A stretch of 64,000 nucleotides of DNA. It comes from Mesonia sediminis (lineage in GTDB: Bacteria; Bacteroidota; Bacteroidia; Flavobacteriales; Flavobacteriaceae). The translations under genes were made by a program, and so were the position numbers. Location: assembly GCF_042684705.1 (NCBI RefSeq), contig NZ_JBHULZ010000023.1:186001-250000 (forward strand), written 5' to 3'. Positions within the stretch are counted from its first letter, which is position 1. The number at the start of each line of letters is the position of its first letter. The notes beneath the pieces were generated by a model that was given only the letters and a program-made list of their open reading frames with translations, was not told the DNA's origin and searched no databases. Positions 37,168 through 45,995 of this stretch are shown here, in pieces.

Positions 37168-38037
37168 TTAATATGTTGTAGTCATATCCTCATCCACTAC
37201 CAAAACATAAGAGGCTTTCTTTTTGTATTCTTGCTCCAGTTTATTTACATCCTCTTGCATCACAGTGCTTATAGTTTTAATCTTTAAGGCTTTATTTAGC
37301 TTGATTAAGTACCAAAAAATACCTTCATAATAGTCACTATGATAAGCACCATTGAAATGAATAAATAAATTAGGGTGCTCATAATTTTTTAAAATAAAAT
37401 GAGCCATAGTTGCATCTTTAATCGCCTGAGCTTTTGGAAAGTTAGGATTACTATGACCACGCATCATTTTCATCATTTTCTTATACCCAGGAAGGTCGGG
37501 ATCATAGGAAATGGGTAAAGGTGCTATAAATTGTTTTTCTATACTTGGCAAAGAGTCTAACACTTCAAAACCCTTGCGGTATACCATCCTGGCGTAACGC
37601 CTGGGTACATTTGTGGCTACAAATGTTATTTTGTTTTCTTTAGCAAAATCAACTAGAGGTTTATAATCGGTATGATAATTATTCCACAATCGGGCGAGGC
37701 TATCTAAACCACTTTGGTCAATTTCTTGAGCTAAATATTGATTTAATTGGGACTGATTATCGGTTTCGAGCATTTCGGCACCTAAGGTTAAATCTCTTTT
37801 CTTATCAAGCTCTTTGATCAACTCCAATTGTATCCAATGAGCGATAGGGTTATTGTGCAGTTCTCCAAACAAAACAATTTCTTGTTTAGCCAGATCTTTT
37901 ACCATCTTTTTAAAAGTGACTTTTTTACCATTTTCATTATAAATTTTAAAAGCAGTTAGCTTTTGACCTTGTAAGCCTAATGTTGAAAATAAAACCAGCA
38001 ATAAAAAAGGATATTTAATTTGTTTAGGTACCTCCAT
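37168..38037 (-). CDS. ChaN family (DUF399) haem-binding-like protein, exported
   Basis: I start the gene at ATG-38037 (289 residues) because a signal peptide begins there (MEVPKQIKYPFLLLVLFSTLGLQGQ); the longer frame from 38115 would overlap the divergent FMN reductase gene. The core matches ChaN/DUF399: VLFGELHNNPIAHWIQLELIKEL, TLGAEMLETDNQ, FVATNVPRRYA and AQAIKDATMAHFI. Campylobacter ChaN binds a haem pair and is linked to iron uptake; many homologues have unknown roles. It is probably periplasmic. There are no iron-uptake genes nearby. Confidence 0.85.
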   Translation of the reverse strand: MEVPKQIKYPFLLLVLFSTLGLQGQKLTAFKIYNENGKKVTFKKMVKDLAKQEIVLFGELHNNPIAHWIQLELIKELDKKRDLTLGAEMLETDNQSQLNQYLAQEIDQSGLDSLARLWNNYHTDYKPLVDFAKENKITFVATNVPRRYARMVYRKGFEVLDSLPSIEKQFIAPLPISYDPDLPGYKKMMKMMRGHSNPNFPKAQAIKDATMAHFILKNYEHPNLFIHFNGAYHSDYYEGIFWYLIKLNKALKIKTISTVMQEDVNKLEQEYKKKASYVLVVDEDMTTTY

Positions 38038-38087
38038 AAATTTATTTTTTGCTAATTTAAACAATTGATTATTAAATTGATTCATCC

Positions 38088-38597
38088 ATGCGTATTTTAG
38101 GAATATCCGGGTCAACTCAGGAGCAAGGAACCAACCATAAATTTTTGCAAGCCCTTGGTACTATAGTTGAAGATCCAACAAATTTCAGTGTTGAGGCACA
38201 GTTAAATCAAATTCCTTTATTTAGTTTAAAACGCTTAGAAAATCCGCAGAAGCCAATACAACAACTCAAAGAAAATATTAACCAAGCCCAATTGGTTATC
38301 ATATGCACTCCTGAATATCTTCATAATATACCTGCGGCACTAAAAAATATATTAGAATGGTGTACGGCTTCGGGTGAGTTTTACCAAAAAAATGTACTGC
38401 CCATAACCTTTACACCAAAAGAACCCAGAGGTAATATGGCGATGTGCTCTTTATTACAAAGCCTTAAAGCGCTTAAATGCAATATGCAAACAAATGTAAA
38501 TTTGTACCACGATGATGTTTTATTTAAGAATGATTCCTTGCAATTGAAGCCAGATACTAAAGAAATGATTTTGGCTAGTATTGATTTATATCAGTAA
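38088..38597 (+). CDS. NADPH-dependent FMN reductase family protein
   Basis: A 169-residue flavodoxin-fold protein. It starts with MRILGISGSTQEQGTNHKFLQAL (phosphate-binding GSxxxxS-type loop) and has IICTPEYLHNIPAALKNILEWC, the usual TPEYxxxxPxxLKNxxDW motif of the family. It likely reduces FMN or quinones with NAD(P)H; the physiological acceptor is unknown. It is divergent from the ChaN-like gene with only ~50 nt between starts, so the two promoters must overlap. The P-type ATPase 50 nt downstream has its own -7 box. Confidence 0.9.
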   Translation: MRILGISGSTQEQGTNHKFLQALGTIVEDPTNFSVEAQLNQIPLFSLKRLENPQKPIQQLKENINQAQLVIICTPEYLHNIPAALKNILEWCTASGEFYQKNVLPITFTPKEPRGNMAMCSLLQSLKALKCNMQTNVNLYHDDVLFKNDSLQLKPDTKEMILASIDLYQ

Positions 38598-38616
38598 AAT
38601 AGTAAACTTAAGCTAT

Positions 38617-38624
38617 TAAATTTG
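38617..38624 (+). promoter_or_regulatory. -7 promoter box of the P-type ATPase gene
   Basis: TAAATTTG matches TAnnTTTG and lies 22 nt before the ATG at 38647, indicating separate transcription from the FMN reductase gene. No clear -33 TTG is seen. Confidence 0.4.
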
Positions 38625-38646
38625 CTATTAAATCTCAGTAGAATTT

Positions 38647-41298
38647 ATGTTGTTTTATCAAGAAGAAATAAGCGCAATTTTAAAAAAATTTAAAGTAGAT
38701 AAAAACCGAGGCTTAAGTGAAAAGGAGGTTAAAGAGCGATTACAAATTTACGGGTATAATAAATGGCGCACCCATCAATCAAAAAGTTTATTAAGTCTTT
38801 TCATAGGGCAATTAAAAGATGCATTAATATATGTATTAATGGCAGCTATTGCCATCACCATTTATATGGGCGAATATATTGACGCCATAATCATTTCTGG
38901 GGTTATCTTAATCAATGCAAGTTTAGGAGTATATCAAGAAGTAAAAGCAGGAAAAGCCATACAAGCCTTACAAAAATTGGCTGCATTAAAAGCTACTGTT
39001 ATTCGGGAAGGGATAAGACAAATTGTAGATACTGCCACTTTAGTACCAGGAGATATTGTTGTTTTAGAAACTGGACAAATAGTACCTGCCGATCTACGAT
39101 TAATATCAAGCATAAATTTACAGGTTGAAGAGGCAGCCCTTACGGGGGAATCTGTTCCCGTTTATAAAGAAGCTAAAACTGTTTCTTCTGATGATCACGT
39201 CGTTTTAGGCGAACAAAAGAACATGGCTTTTATGTCAACCTTAGTAACTTATGGTCGAGCTTTAGGTGTTGTTGTTGCTACAGGAAAAAAAACCGAAGTC
39301 GGGAAAATTGCTGAGAATATTAATACCACAGAAACAAAAACACCCCTAGAAATTCGTTTATCAGATTTAGGGAAAACCTTGGGTAAAATAGCCTTAGGCG
39401 TTTGTTTTTTATTTTTTATTATTGGTTACCTTCAAGGTAGACCTTTAGCCGATCTTTTTTTAACTGCAGTGTCTTTGGCGGTTGCATCTATTCCTGAAGG
39501 TTTGGCAGCGATTGTTGCTGTAGTACTATCGATTGGAGTAACCAAAATGTCAAAAAAAAATGCAATTATAAAGCGGTTGCCGGCTGTTGAAACTTTGGGG
39601 TCTGTTAATATTATTTGTAGCGATAAAACGGGTACTTTGACTATGAATCAAATGCAGGTAGTACAAGCCTACACCTATAAAACGGGCACCCAATCTTCTA
39701 TAAATACTTCAGCTAGAGCTGATTTTAAACAGCTAAGTAAAATAATGCTTCTGTGTAATGACGCAACCCTCACAAAAAATCAGCAAACTGGTGATCCTAC
39801 CGAAATAGCCCTACTCGACTTTGCAGATCAATTAGACATAAAGCGTAGCCAAGTTAATTCAACCCACCAACGATTAGATGAATTACCGTTTGATTCCGAT
39901 CGTAAAATGATGTCGGTAATCGTCACCGACCAAACAAAAACCGAACTATTGGTAAAAGGAGCTATTGATCAGATATTACCTCGCTGCACTCATGTACAAT
40001 TTGGTGCTGAGGTGCAGCTGCTAAGTGAAAGTATAAAAGAAGGCATTTTAAAATCAAGTGAAAACATGTCTGCAAGTGCCTTGCGAACTTTGGCAGCAGC
40101 CTATAAGCCCTATCCTAGCCAAGGAATTAATAAAGAAAATTGGGAAACTGAGCTCATTTTTGTTGGCTTTGTAGGAATGATTGATCCGCCACGAAAAGAA
40201 GCAAAAATAGCGATTGAAAAAGCCCATAAAGCAGGTATAGAAACCCTAATGATTACTGGAGATCACAAACAAACTGCTATTGCTATTGCAAAAGACATAG
40301 GTATTCTTCAAACCGATGATCAAGCGATAACGGGCCGAGAATGGGATCATTTAAGCTCAAAAGAACAACAAGATAAAATAAATTCTTTACGTGTGTTTGC
40401 AAGAGTTTCTCCCCAACATAAAGTGAATATTGTCAAGCGACTTCAAGAAACTGGACATATAGTTTCTATGACTGGAGACGGAGTAAATGATGCCCCCTCT
40501 TTAAGCCACGCCAATATTGGGGTAGCTATGGGTATAACCGGAACAGATGTAGCCAAAAACGCGTCGGACATTATACTTACCGATGATAATTTTGCTACCA
40601 TTGTAACCGCTGTAGAACAAGGAAGAAACATTTACAGCAACATCAAAAAATCGGTTTTATTTTTGCTCACCAGCAATTTGGGAGAAGTTATCGCTATGTT
40701 GATTAGTATAATAATGGGAATGCCTGTTCCCTTAATCGCTACTCAAATTCTTTGGATCAATTTATTAACCGATTCACTACCTGCTATAGCTCTAGGGATG
40801 GATAACGATGATCCCACAGTAATGCAACATAAACCCAGACCACCAAAAGAAAGTTTTTTTGCGCATAAACAAGGGATTAGAGTTTTTGCGGGCGGTTGTT
40901 TAATCGCATTAGTAACACTTACCGCTTACAGTTATGCTTATACTGTAAAAGGCTATTCTGCTTTTGATGATGCTATTCCACAAGCCGTCATAGATTATGC
41001 CCGCAGTATGGCATTTATGAGTATTATAGCAGCACAATTAATTTATGCTTTGGCTTTTAGACATTATCAAAAATCAATTTTCAGCTTAGGCTTATTTTCA
41101 AATAAATTACTTACTGGCGCTGTAGTTTTGGGCATTGTATTACAATTACTCTTATTCGAAATTTCATTCTTACGCGAAGCATTTAAATTAACCTCTTTAA
41201 GCCTTATCGATTGGTTTATTGTTTTAGCATTAGGCCTAATTCCATTGCTTGGCAATGAGATGGTTAAACTGTTTTATCGCATTAAAAAGAATAATTAG
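38647..41298 (+). CDS. Cation-translocating P-type ATPase, type II (calcium-like)
   Basis: An 883-residue pump. It has an N-terminal cation-ATPase domain, the TGES actuator loop (LTGESVPV), the phosphorylated Asp in CSDKTGTLT (D326), the hinge TGDGVNDAPSL and about ten TM helices. VASIPEGLAAIVAVVLSIG in TM4 carries the PEGL motif typical of SERCA/PMR1-type calcium pumps, and NLLTDSLPAIALGMD lies in TM6. It probably exports Ca2+ (or Mn2+) at the expense of ATP; sodium is an alternative for this clade. It precedes a KefB-type antiporter by about 100 nt. Confidence 0.93.
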   Translation: MLFYQEEISAILKKFKVDKNRGLSEKEVKERLQIYGYNKWRTHQSKSLLSLFIGQLKDALIYVLMAAIAITIYMGEYIDAIIISGVILINASLGVYQEVKAGKAIQALQKLAALKATVIREGIRQIVDTATLVPGDIVVLETGQIVPADLRLISSINLQVEEAALTGESVPVYKEAKTVSSDDHVVLGEQKNMAFMSTLVTYGRALGVVVATGKKTEVGKIAENINTTETKTPLEIRLSDLGKTLGKIALGVCFLFFIIGYLQGRPLADLFLTAVSLAVASIPEGLAAIVAVVLSIGVTKMSKKNAIIKRLPAVETLGSVNIICSDKTGTLTMNQMQVVQAYTYKTGTQSSINTSARADFKQLSKIMLLCNDATLTKNQQTGDPTEIALLDFADQLDIKRSQVNSTHQRLDELPFDSDRKMMSVIVTDQTKTELLVKGAIDQILPRCTHVQFGAEVQLLSESIKEGILKSSENMSASALRTLAAAYKPYPSQGINKENWETELIFVGFVGMIDPPRKEAKIAIEKAHKAGIETLMITGDHKQTAIAIAKDIGILQTDDQAITGREWDHLSSKEQQDKINSLRVFARVSPQHKVNIVKRLQETGHIVSMTGDGVNDAPSLSHANIGVAMGITGTDVAKNASDIILTDDNFATIVTAVEQGRNIYSNIKKSVLFLLTSNLGEVIAMLISIIMGMPVPLIATQILWINLLTDSLPAIALGMDNDDPTVMQHKPRPPKESFFAHKQGIRVFAGGCLIALVTLTAYSYAYTVKGYSAFDDAIPQAVIDYARSMAFMSIIAAQLIYALAFRHYQKSIFSLGLFSNKLLTGAVVLGIVLQLLLFEISFLREAFKLTSLSLIDWFIVLALGLIPLLGNEMVKLFYRIKKNN

Positions 41299-41396
41299 CC
41301 CTTTTTTATTTAAAAATTCTGTAATTTTTAACGCTATTTTACTATAAAAAATAGTTTTTTGCAGTAATAATTTTAAGAGCCACAATAGCGCTTACT

Positions 41397-43382
41397 ATGC
41401 ACATTCCTATCTTGCAAGACATATTGATATTACTGGGGTTTTCTGTAATTATTGTTTTTCTACTACAACGCCTTAAAATCCCTTCGATTATCGGTTTTTT
41501 ATTTACTGGTATCATAATTGGACCCAGTGTGCTGAGCTTGGTTACCGCCGACGAACAAATAGAAATAATTTCTGAGATCGGAATTATAATGCTTCTTTTT
41601 GTGATAGGTATGGAACTCTCGATAAAGCAATTGGCTTCGATTAAAAAAACGGTATTTATTGGAGGAGGTCTACAAGTGCTGTTAAGTATTTTAATTGCAG
41701 CAAGTTTTTATTATCTTTTAGGTTTCGCATGGGAACAGGCCGTATTTGTAGGTTTTTTATTCTCTCTTTCTAGTACAGCAATTGTATTAAGTGTTCTGCA
41801 AGATCGAAACGAAATAAATACCAATTACGGTAAAAACACCTTGGCTATATTAATATTTCAGGATATTATTGTGGTACCCATGATGCTTTTTACCCCGATA
41901 ATTGCCGGTCAATCAGATAATATTACCCAAAGTATATTGCTATTACTGCTTAAGACGGCTGTTGTAATTATTATTACCATAATTAGTGCAAAATATGTAG
42001 TTCCTAAACTATTATATGCCGTGGCTAAAACAAGAAGCAAAGAACTATTCTTGCTTACAACTATAACCATTTGTTTTGCTGTGGCTTTCCTTACTTCAGA
42101 AACCGGTCTATCACTGGCTCTAGGTGCTTTTTTGGCCGGACTTATTATATCTGAATCGGAATTTAGTCACCAAGCTACCAATATTATATTACCGTTTAAA
42201 GAGCTGTTTACGAGTTTTTTCTTTATCTCAATTGGTATGCTGCTCGATATTAATTTTTTTCTTGAGAATTTCTTAATAATTATATTGGTTGTATTAGCCT
42301 TGTTGCTTATAAAATCTTCTTTAATTGCCTTGTGTATTAGGTTATTAGGGTATCAAATGCGAACTGCTATTTTAACTGGATTTGCACTTTTTCAAGTTGG
42401 GGAATTTGCATTTATACTTTCTAAGGTGGGCATAGAAAATAATTTACTCTCAACCACTACAAACCAGTATTTCCTAGCTATTTCAATAGTGTCTATGATG
42501 ATTTCACCCTTTGTGATTCTGTATGCAAGCCGTTTTACGGATTCTGTATTAGGCAATAAGCTTGTTCGTGCTCTACAAAAAAATCCGCAACAGCATGAAA
42601 AGGAATTAGAAACTGATGATAAAGGATTAAAAAATCATTTGGTCATTATTGGCTATGGTATTAATGGTTCTAATCTAGCAAAAGCGGCTTATCATAGTAA
42701 TATTCCTTTTGTTGTAATTGAGTATAATGCCGAAACGGTAAAACGAGAAAAAAAGAATAATATTCCTATTATTTATGGAGATGCAAGTCATTCTCATATA
42801 TTAGAAAAGGTTAATGTGGTTCATGCAAGAACCGTCGTAGTTGCCATCTCTGATGATAAGGCGACAAAGGCCGTAATTGGTGGTATACGCAGTTTATCTA
42901 AATCTGTACAATTAATTGTGAGAACGCGATACATAAAACAAACCAACCAATTAATTACCTTAGGGGCAGATGAAGTGATCCCAGAAGAATTTGAAACCTC
43001 AGTTGAAATTTTCTCTCGTGTAATGCATAATTTTTTAATCCCTGAAGAAGATATCCATCATTTTGTGGAATACATTCGTGCCGATAATTACGAACTATTA
43101 CAAAATAAAAAAGAATTGCCACGCACTTATAAACCTAAACCCGCCCATCCAGAATTTAATATAACCTGTGTACGCGTCACACGAGACAGCGGAAAATTAA
43201 TTCAAAAACCCTTATCTCAATTAAATTTACGCGAAAACTATGGTGTCAATATTTTGGCCATTAAACGCAAAGAAATTATGATAGACTATATTGGCCCAAA
43301 AGAGAAAATTTTACAGCACGATTTAGTCTTCATAAATGGAAATCCTGAGAATATTGAGCATTTTAATAAAGCATTGATTTAG
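41397..43382 (+). CDS. Monovalent cation:proton antiporter-2 (KefB type) with TrkA-N and TrkA-C domains
   Basis: A 661-residue protein. About 12-13 TM helices form a CPA2 exchanger (GFLFTGIIIGPSVLSLV, FLFSLSSTAIVLSVLQDRNE, TGLSLALGAFLAGLIISESEF). A Rossmann TrkA-N domain (LVIIGYGINGSNLAKAAY, with the GxGxxG variant GYGING) and a TrkA-C domain (~residues 570-661) follow. It is expected to be a K+ or Na+/H+ antiporter gated by nucleotide or ligand binding. There is no KefF-type partner here. It ends 74 nt before the promoter box of the asnA leader. Confidence 0.93.
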   Translation: MHIPILQDILILLGFSVIIVFLLQRLKIPSIIGFLFTGIIIGPSVLSLVTADEQIEIISEIGIIMLLFVIGMELSIKQLASIKKTVFIGGGLQVLLSILIAASFYYLLGFAWEQAVFVGFLFSLSSTAIVLSVLQDRNEINTNYGKNTLAILIFQDIIVVPMMLFTPIIAGQSDNITQSILLLLLKTAVVIIITIISAKYVVPKLLYAVAKTRSKELFLLTTITICFAVAFLTSETGLSLALGAFLAGLIISESEFSHQATNIILPFKELFTSFFFISIGMLLDINFFLENFLIIILVVLALLLIKSSLIALCIRLLGYQMRTAILTGFALFQVGEFAFILSKVGIENNLLSTTTNQYFLAISIVSMMISPFVILYASRFTDSVLGNKLVRALQKNPQQHEKELETDDKGLKNHLVIIGYGINGSNLAKAAYHSNIPFVVIEYNAETVKREKKNNIPIIYGDASHSHILEKVNVVHARTVVVAISDDKATKAVIGGIRSLSKSVQLIVRTRYIKQTNQLITLGADEVIPEEFETSVEIFSRVMHNFLIPEEDIHHFVEYIRADNYELLQNKKELPRTYKPKPAHPEFNITCVRVTRDSGKLIQKPLSQLNLRENYGVNILAIKRKEIMIDYIGPKEKILQHDLVFINGNPENIEHFNKALI

Positions 43383-43455
43383 GGGTACTTGTGTGTTTTT
43401 GTATAATTTAATGGAAAAAAAATATCAAATCTTATAACTTTTTAAAAATAATTTC

Positions 43456-43463
43456 TATATTTG
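43456..43463 (+). promoter_or_regulatory. -7 promoter box of the asnA leader transcript
   Basis: TATATTTG fits TAnnTTTG. Transcription would start near 43468-43470, leaving about 36 nt before the leader peptide start at 43505 and about 170 nt before asnA. No clear TTG at -33. Confidence 0.5.
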
Positions 43464-43504
43464 ATTATTATTACAACCAACTATAACTAAAATACTACCT
43501 AAAG

Positions 43505-43555
43505 ATGTACTTTTTAAATAATAATAACAATGCTAATTTAACTGCCCTGAGGTAG
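43505..43555 (+). CDS. asnA leader peptide with six Asn codons
   Basis: A 16-codon frame encodes MYFLNNNNNANLTALR and stops at TAG (43553-43555). Asn codons occupy positions 5-9 and 11 (AAT x4, AAC, then AAT). It sits between the promoter box and an intrinsic terminator, directly upstream of asparagine synthetase. The Asn run (43517-43531) is itself the 5' strand of an RNA helix with 43560-43576. Leader peptides enriched for the product amino acid are the sensor of classical attenuators (for example His, Leu, Thr, Phe). This is too short for a standard gene caller. Confidence 0.85.
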   Translation: MYFLNNNNNANLTALR

Positions 43556-43612
43556 CGGTATTGTGTATTATTATTTAATCATCTAGCCTGCTACTTTTAG
43601 CAGGCTTTTTTT
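43516..43612 (+). promoter_or_regulatory. Asparagine-responsive transcription attenuator (1:2, 2:3, 3:4 structures)
   Basis: Three competing helices can be drawn. In helix 1:2, AAATAATAATA (43516-43526) pairs with TATTATTATTT (43566-43576), extended by 43527-43534 with 43557-43564 around one bulged G. In helix 2:3, GAGGTAGCGG (43549-43558) pairs over 10 positions, three of them G-U, with CTGCTACTTT (43588-43597). Helix 3:4 is the terminator at 43585-43606. Helix 2:3 uses the terminator's 5' arm, so 2:3 and 3:4 exclude each other, and 1:2 excludes 2:3. A ribosome stalled on Asn codons would cover strand 1 and favour 2:3, allowing read-through into asnA. The structures were paired by hand, not folded by software. 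Confidence 0.8.
43585..43612 (+). terminator. Intrinsic terminator of the asnA leader
   Basis: AGCCTGCTA (43585-43593) pairs perfectly with TAGCAGGCT (43598-43606) around a CTTT loop, and is followed by a run of seven T (43606-43612). It lies between the leader peptide stop and asnA, 31 nt before the asnA start, so it can only be regulatory or serve the leader RNA. Confidence 0.9.
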
Positions 43613-43642
43613 GTTTATAAACTAATCTAAATCTTTTAAATT

Positions 43643-44644
43643 ATGAAAACGGACATTTTAAAAACAGAAACACAATTGCATTTCTTAAAAAAAACCTTCA
43701 AGAAGCAATTGGAAAAAAAATTGAAACTAACACCCGTATCGGCGCCTTTGGCTGTAATCGAAAATACTGGAATAAACGATGACCTTAATGGTATTGAAAG
43801 GTGTGTACAATTTCCTATTAAAGCTTTAAACGATGAGAAAGCAGTCGTAGTTAATTCACTTGCCAAATGGAAAAGACACCGTTTAAAAGAGCTAGATTTT
43901 AAACCTAACACTGGTATTATTACAGACATGCGAGCTATTCGACCTGATGAAGACTACAGTCCGATTCACTCTATTTACGTTGACCAATGGGACTGGGAAA
44001 AGGTAATTAGCAAAGAAGACCGTAACTTAAAAACCCTAAAAAAAACCGTAAAAAAAATTTATAGGGCACTGCTTAAAGCCGAAAAGAAGGTTGAAGATCG
44101 TTTTAAAATAAAAGCTAAACTACCTAAAGAAATAACTTTTATACATGCCGAAGAATTATTACAACGCTACCCCGACTTACCAGCCAAACAAAGAGAAGAT
44201 AAAGTTGCCAAAGAGAACGGTGCTGTTTTTTTAATAGGTATTGGAGGGACTTTAAGCAATGGAGAGGCGCATGATGGCAGGGCGGCAGATTATGATGATT
44301 GGACTACCCCAACTTGCGCTAAATATAACGGGTTAAACGGTGATATTTTGGTATGGAATCCCGTATTGAAGCAAGCTTTTGAATTATCTTCAATGGGAAT
44401 TCGTGTTGATTCAACAACCCTGTTGCAGCAATTGGAAAAACGAGATCAATTATATAAGAAAGATTATTATTTTCATCAACTCTTACTCAATGATCTGTTG
44501 GAACCTAGCATAGGTGGCGGCATCGGCCAGTCTCGTGTAGCAATGTTTTTACTCAACAAAATGCATATTGGTGAAGTTCAAAGCAGTATCTGGTCTCCAA
44601 AAGTAAGAACAGAACTGAAGGCTCAAAATATTTTTCTTCTGTAA
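43643..44644 (+). CDS. asnA: Aspartate-ammonia ligase (ammonia-dependent asparagine synthetase)
   Basis: A 333-residue protein matching AsnA through its length: TETQLHFLKKTFKKQLEKKL near the N-terminus, VQFPIKALNDEKAVVVNSLAKWKRHRL, TDMRAIRPDEDYSPIHSIYVDQWDWEKVI and the C-terminal GGGIGQSRVAMFLLNK. The fold is a class II aminoacyl-tRNA synthetase-like catalytic core. It makes L-asparagine from aspartate, ammonia and ATP. The gene is preceded by a leader peptide rich in Asn codons and an intrinsic terminator, so it is probably controlled by attenuation responding to Asn-tRNA charging. Confidence 0.97.
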   Translation: MKTDILKTETQLHFLKKTFKKQLEKKLKLTPVSAPLAVIENTGINDDLNGIERCVQFPIKALNDEKAVVVNSLAKWKRHRLKELDFKPNTGIITDMRAIRPDEDYSPIHSIYVDQWDWEKVISKEDRNLKTLKKTVKKIYRALLKAEKKVEDRFKIKAKLPKEITFIHAEELLQRYPDLPAKQREDKVAKENGAVFLIGIGGTLSNGEAHDGRAADYDDWTTPTCAKYNGLNGDILVWNPVLKQAFELSSMGIRVDSTTLLQQLEKRDQLYKKDYYFHQLLLNDLLEPSIGGGIGQSRVAMFLLNKMHIGEVQSSIWSPKVRTELKAQNIFLL

Positions 44645-44700
44645 AGTAGATCAATCTCAAAAGATGATATTAAATTAAAATATTGTGAAGAAACCAACAA

Positions 44701-44728
44701 AAAACCCACAGTCTTGACTGTGGGTTTT
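44701..44728. terminator. Bidirectional terminator between asnA and tRNA-Ser
   Basis: AAAACCCACAGT (44701-44712) pairs with ACTGTGGGTTTT (44717-44728) around CTTG, giving a 12-bp stem with A- and T-rich flanks on both sides. It serves asnA on the plus strand and the tRNA gene on the minus strand. Confidence 0.85.
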
Positions 44729-44734
44729 ATTTTG

Positions 44735-44819
44735 CGGAGAAAGAGGGATTCGAACCCCCGGAGGTGTGACCCTCGCCGGTTTTCAAGACCGGTGCATTCG
44801 ACCACTCTGCCATTTCTCC
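44735..44819 (-). tRNA. tRNA-Ser(UGA)
   Basis: The minus strand reads GGAGAAA at the 5' acceptor and TTTCTCC at the 3' acceptor with discriminator G. A D-arm (GCAGAGTGGTCGAATGC), anticodon stem CCGGT..ACCGG around CTTGAAA with anticodon TGA, a long serine-type variable arm (CGAGGGTCACACCTCC) and the T-arm GGGGGTTCGAATCCC follow. The 3' CCA is not encoded. A promoter lies at 44856-44884. Confidence 0.95.
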
Positions 44820-44855
44820 TAAGCGTCTACCGAGCTTAACACCCGATTGCGGTTG

Positions 44856-44884
44856 CAAATATAAACGCTTTTTTGGTTTCTCAA
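44856..44884 (-). promoter_or_regulatory. Promoter of tRNA-Ser
   Basis: Minus-strand TATATTTG (44856-44863) matches TAnnTTTG. A TTG within TTTTTG lies 18 nt upstream (44882-44884), close to the -33 position. It sits 37 nt before the tRNA 5' end, on the side away from the asnA terminator. Confidence 0.6.
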
Positions 44885-44960
44885 AAATATATTCAAGAAA
44901 AAAGAATTTTTTTTTAGCTCCTTTAATTGTAAATTCGTTGCTTTTAAACAATAAATCAAT

Positions 44961-45995
44961 ATGGCTCAACTCCTTAAGCAACCACTCTTACTTTTTATTT
45001 TTTTTGTTTTTTGTTTACAATCTTGTAAAATAAAAGACCATAACACAGAATTAGAAATATCTACAGAAGAAAAATACGCAAATACTATAGATAAAGAAAA
45101 CCTAAAAAAGCATTTATATATATATGCTTCAGATGAATTTGAAGGTAGAGAAACCGGAGAACCAGGTCAAAAAAAGGCGGTTCAGTATTTAAAAAAGGTA
45201 TATCAAGAATTAAATATTCCATCTGCTTGGGGAAATGAAGAATATTTTCAATTTATCCTTACTTCATTTTTCGACTATAAATTTAAAGATTCTGAAAATG
45301 TATTGGCATTTATCCGCGGAAGCGAAAAACCAGAAGAAGTATTAGTTATTTCGGCACATTTAGATCACGAAGGCATAGACGAAAATGGCAATGTTTTTAA
45401 CGGTGCAGATGATGACGGTTCTGGTACGGTTGCCATATTAGAGATCGCCAAAGCATTTAAATTAGCTCAAGAGCAAGGACACGGTCCCAAACGTTCTATT
45501 TTATTTTTACACGTTACAGGAGAAGAAAAAGGATTATTAGGTTCTCGCTATTATGTTGAAAATCCTGTTTTTCCATTAAGTAATACCATTGCTAATTTAA
45601 ATATTGATATGATAGGAAGAATTGATGAAACACACAAAGATAATCCTAATTACCTTTATTTAATTGGTAGCGATAAATTAAGTCAAGACTTGCATGATAT
45701 TTCTGAAGAAGCCAATGAAAAATTTACACAAATAGCCCTAGATTATACCTTTAATGATGACAATGATCCCAATCGGTTTTATTATAGGAGTGACCACTAC
45801 AATTTTGCTAAAAATAATATTCCTGTAATTTTCTATTTTAATGGAACGCACGAAGATTACCATCGCATTAGCGATACGCCAGACAAAATAAACTATGACC
45901 TTCTTGCATTACGCACAAAATTGATATTTCATACGGCTTGGTCTTTAGTCAACGGTGAAAATAGACCTAAATTAAACACACAATTTAACGATTAG
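44961..45995 (+). CDS. M28 family zinc metallopeptidase, lipoprotein
   Basis: A 344-residue protein with a lipoprotein signal (FFVFCLQSC). The catalytic domain is M28: SAHLDHEG (first zinc-ligand His and following Asp), NGADDDGSGT (bridging Asp), TGEEKGLLGS (general-base Glu and Glu ligand), NIDMIGR (Asp ligand) and SDHYNFAKNNIPVIFYF (last His). It is expected to be an aminopeptidase in the periplasm or on the cell surface. It is transcribed alone and overlaps the 3' end of a convergent small lipoprotein gene by 11 nt. Confidence 0.93.
   Translation: MAQLLKQPLLLFIFFVFCLQSCKIKDHNTELEISTEEKYANTIDKENLKKHLYIYASDEFEGRETGEPGQKKAVQYLKKVYQELNIPSAWGNEEYFQFILTSFFDYKFKDSENVLAFIRGSEKPEEVLVISAHLDHEGIDENGNVFNGADDDGSGTVAILEIAKAFKLAQEQGHGPKRSILFLHVTGEEKGLLGSRYYVENPVFPLSNTIANLNIDMIGRIDETHKDNPNYLYLIGSDKLSQDLHDISEEANEKFTQIALDYTFNDDNDPNRFYYRSDHYNFAKNNIPVIFYFNGTHEDYHRISDTPDKINYDLLALRTKLIFHTAWSLVNGENRPKLNTQFND

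Noticed and set aside
38038..38115. Longer start for the ChaN-like protein
   Set aside because: It overlaps the divergent FMN reductase start, and the signal peptide begins at ATG-38037.
41300..41396. AAAAATT-CTGT-AATTTTT hairpin after the P-type ATPase as a terminator
   Set aside because: The stem is almost pure A/T with no G-C pair; too weak to call.
43636..43929. 97-codon minus-strand frame antisense to asnA
   Set aside because: It is a shadow of the conserved asnA coding strand with no promoter box or family resemblance.
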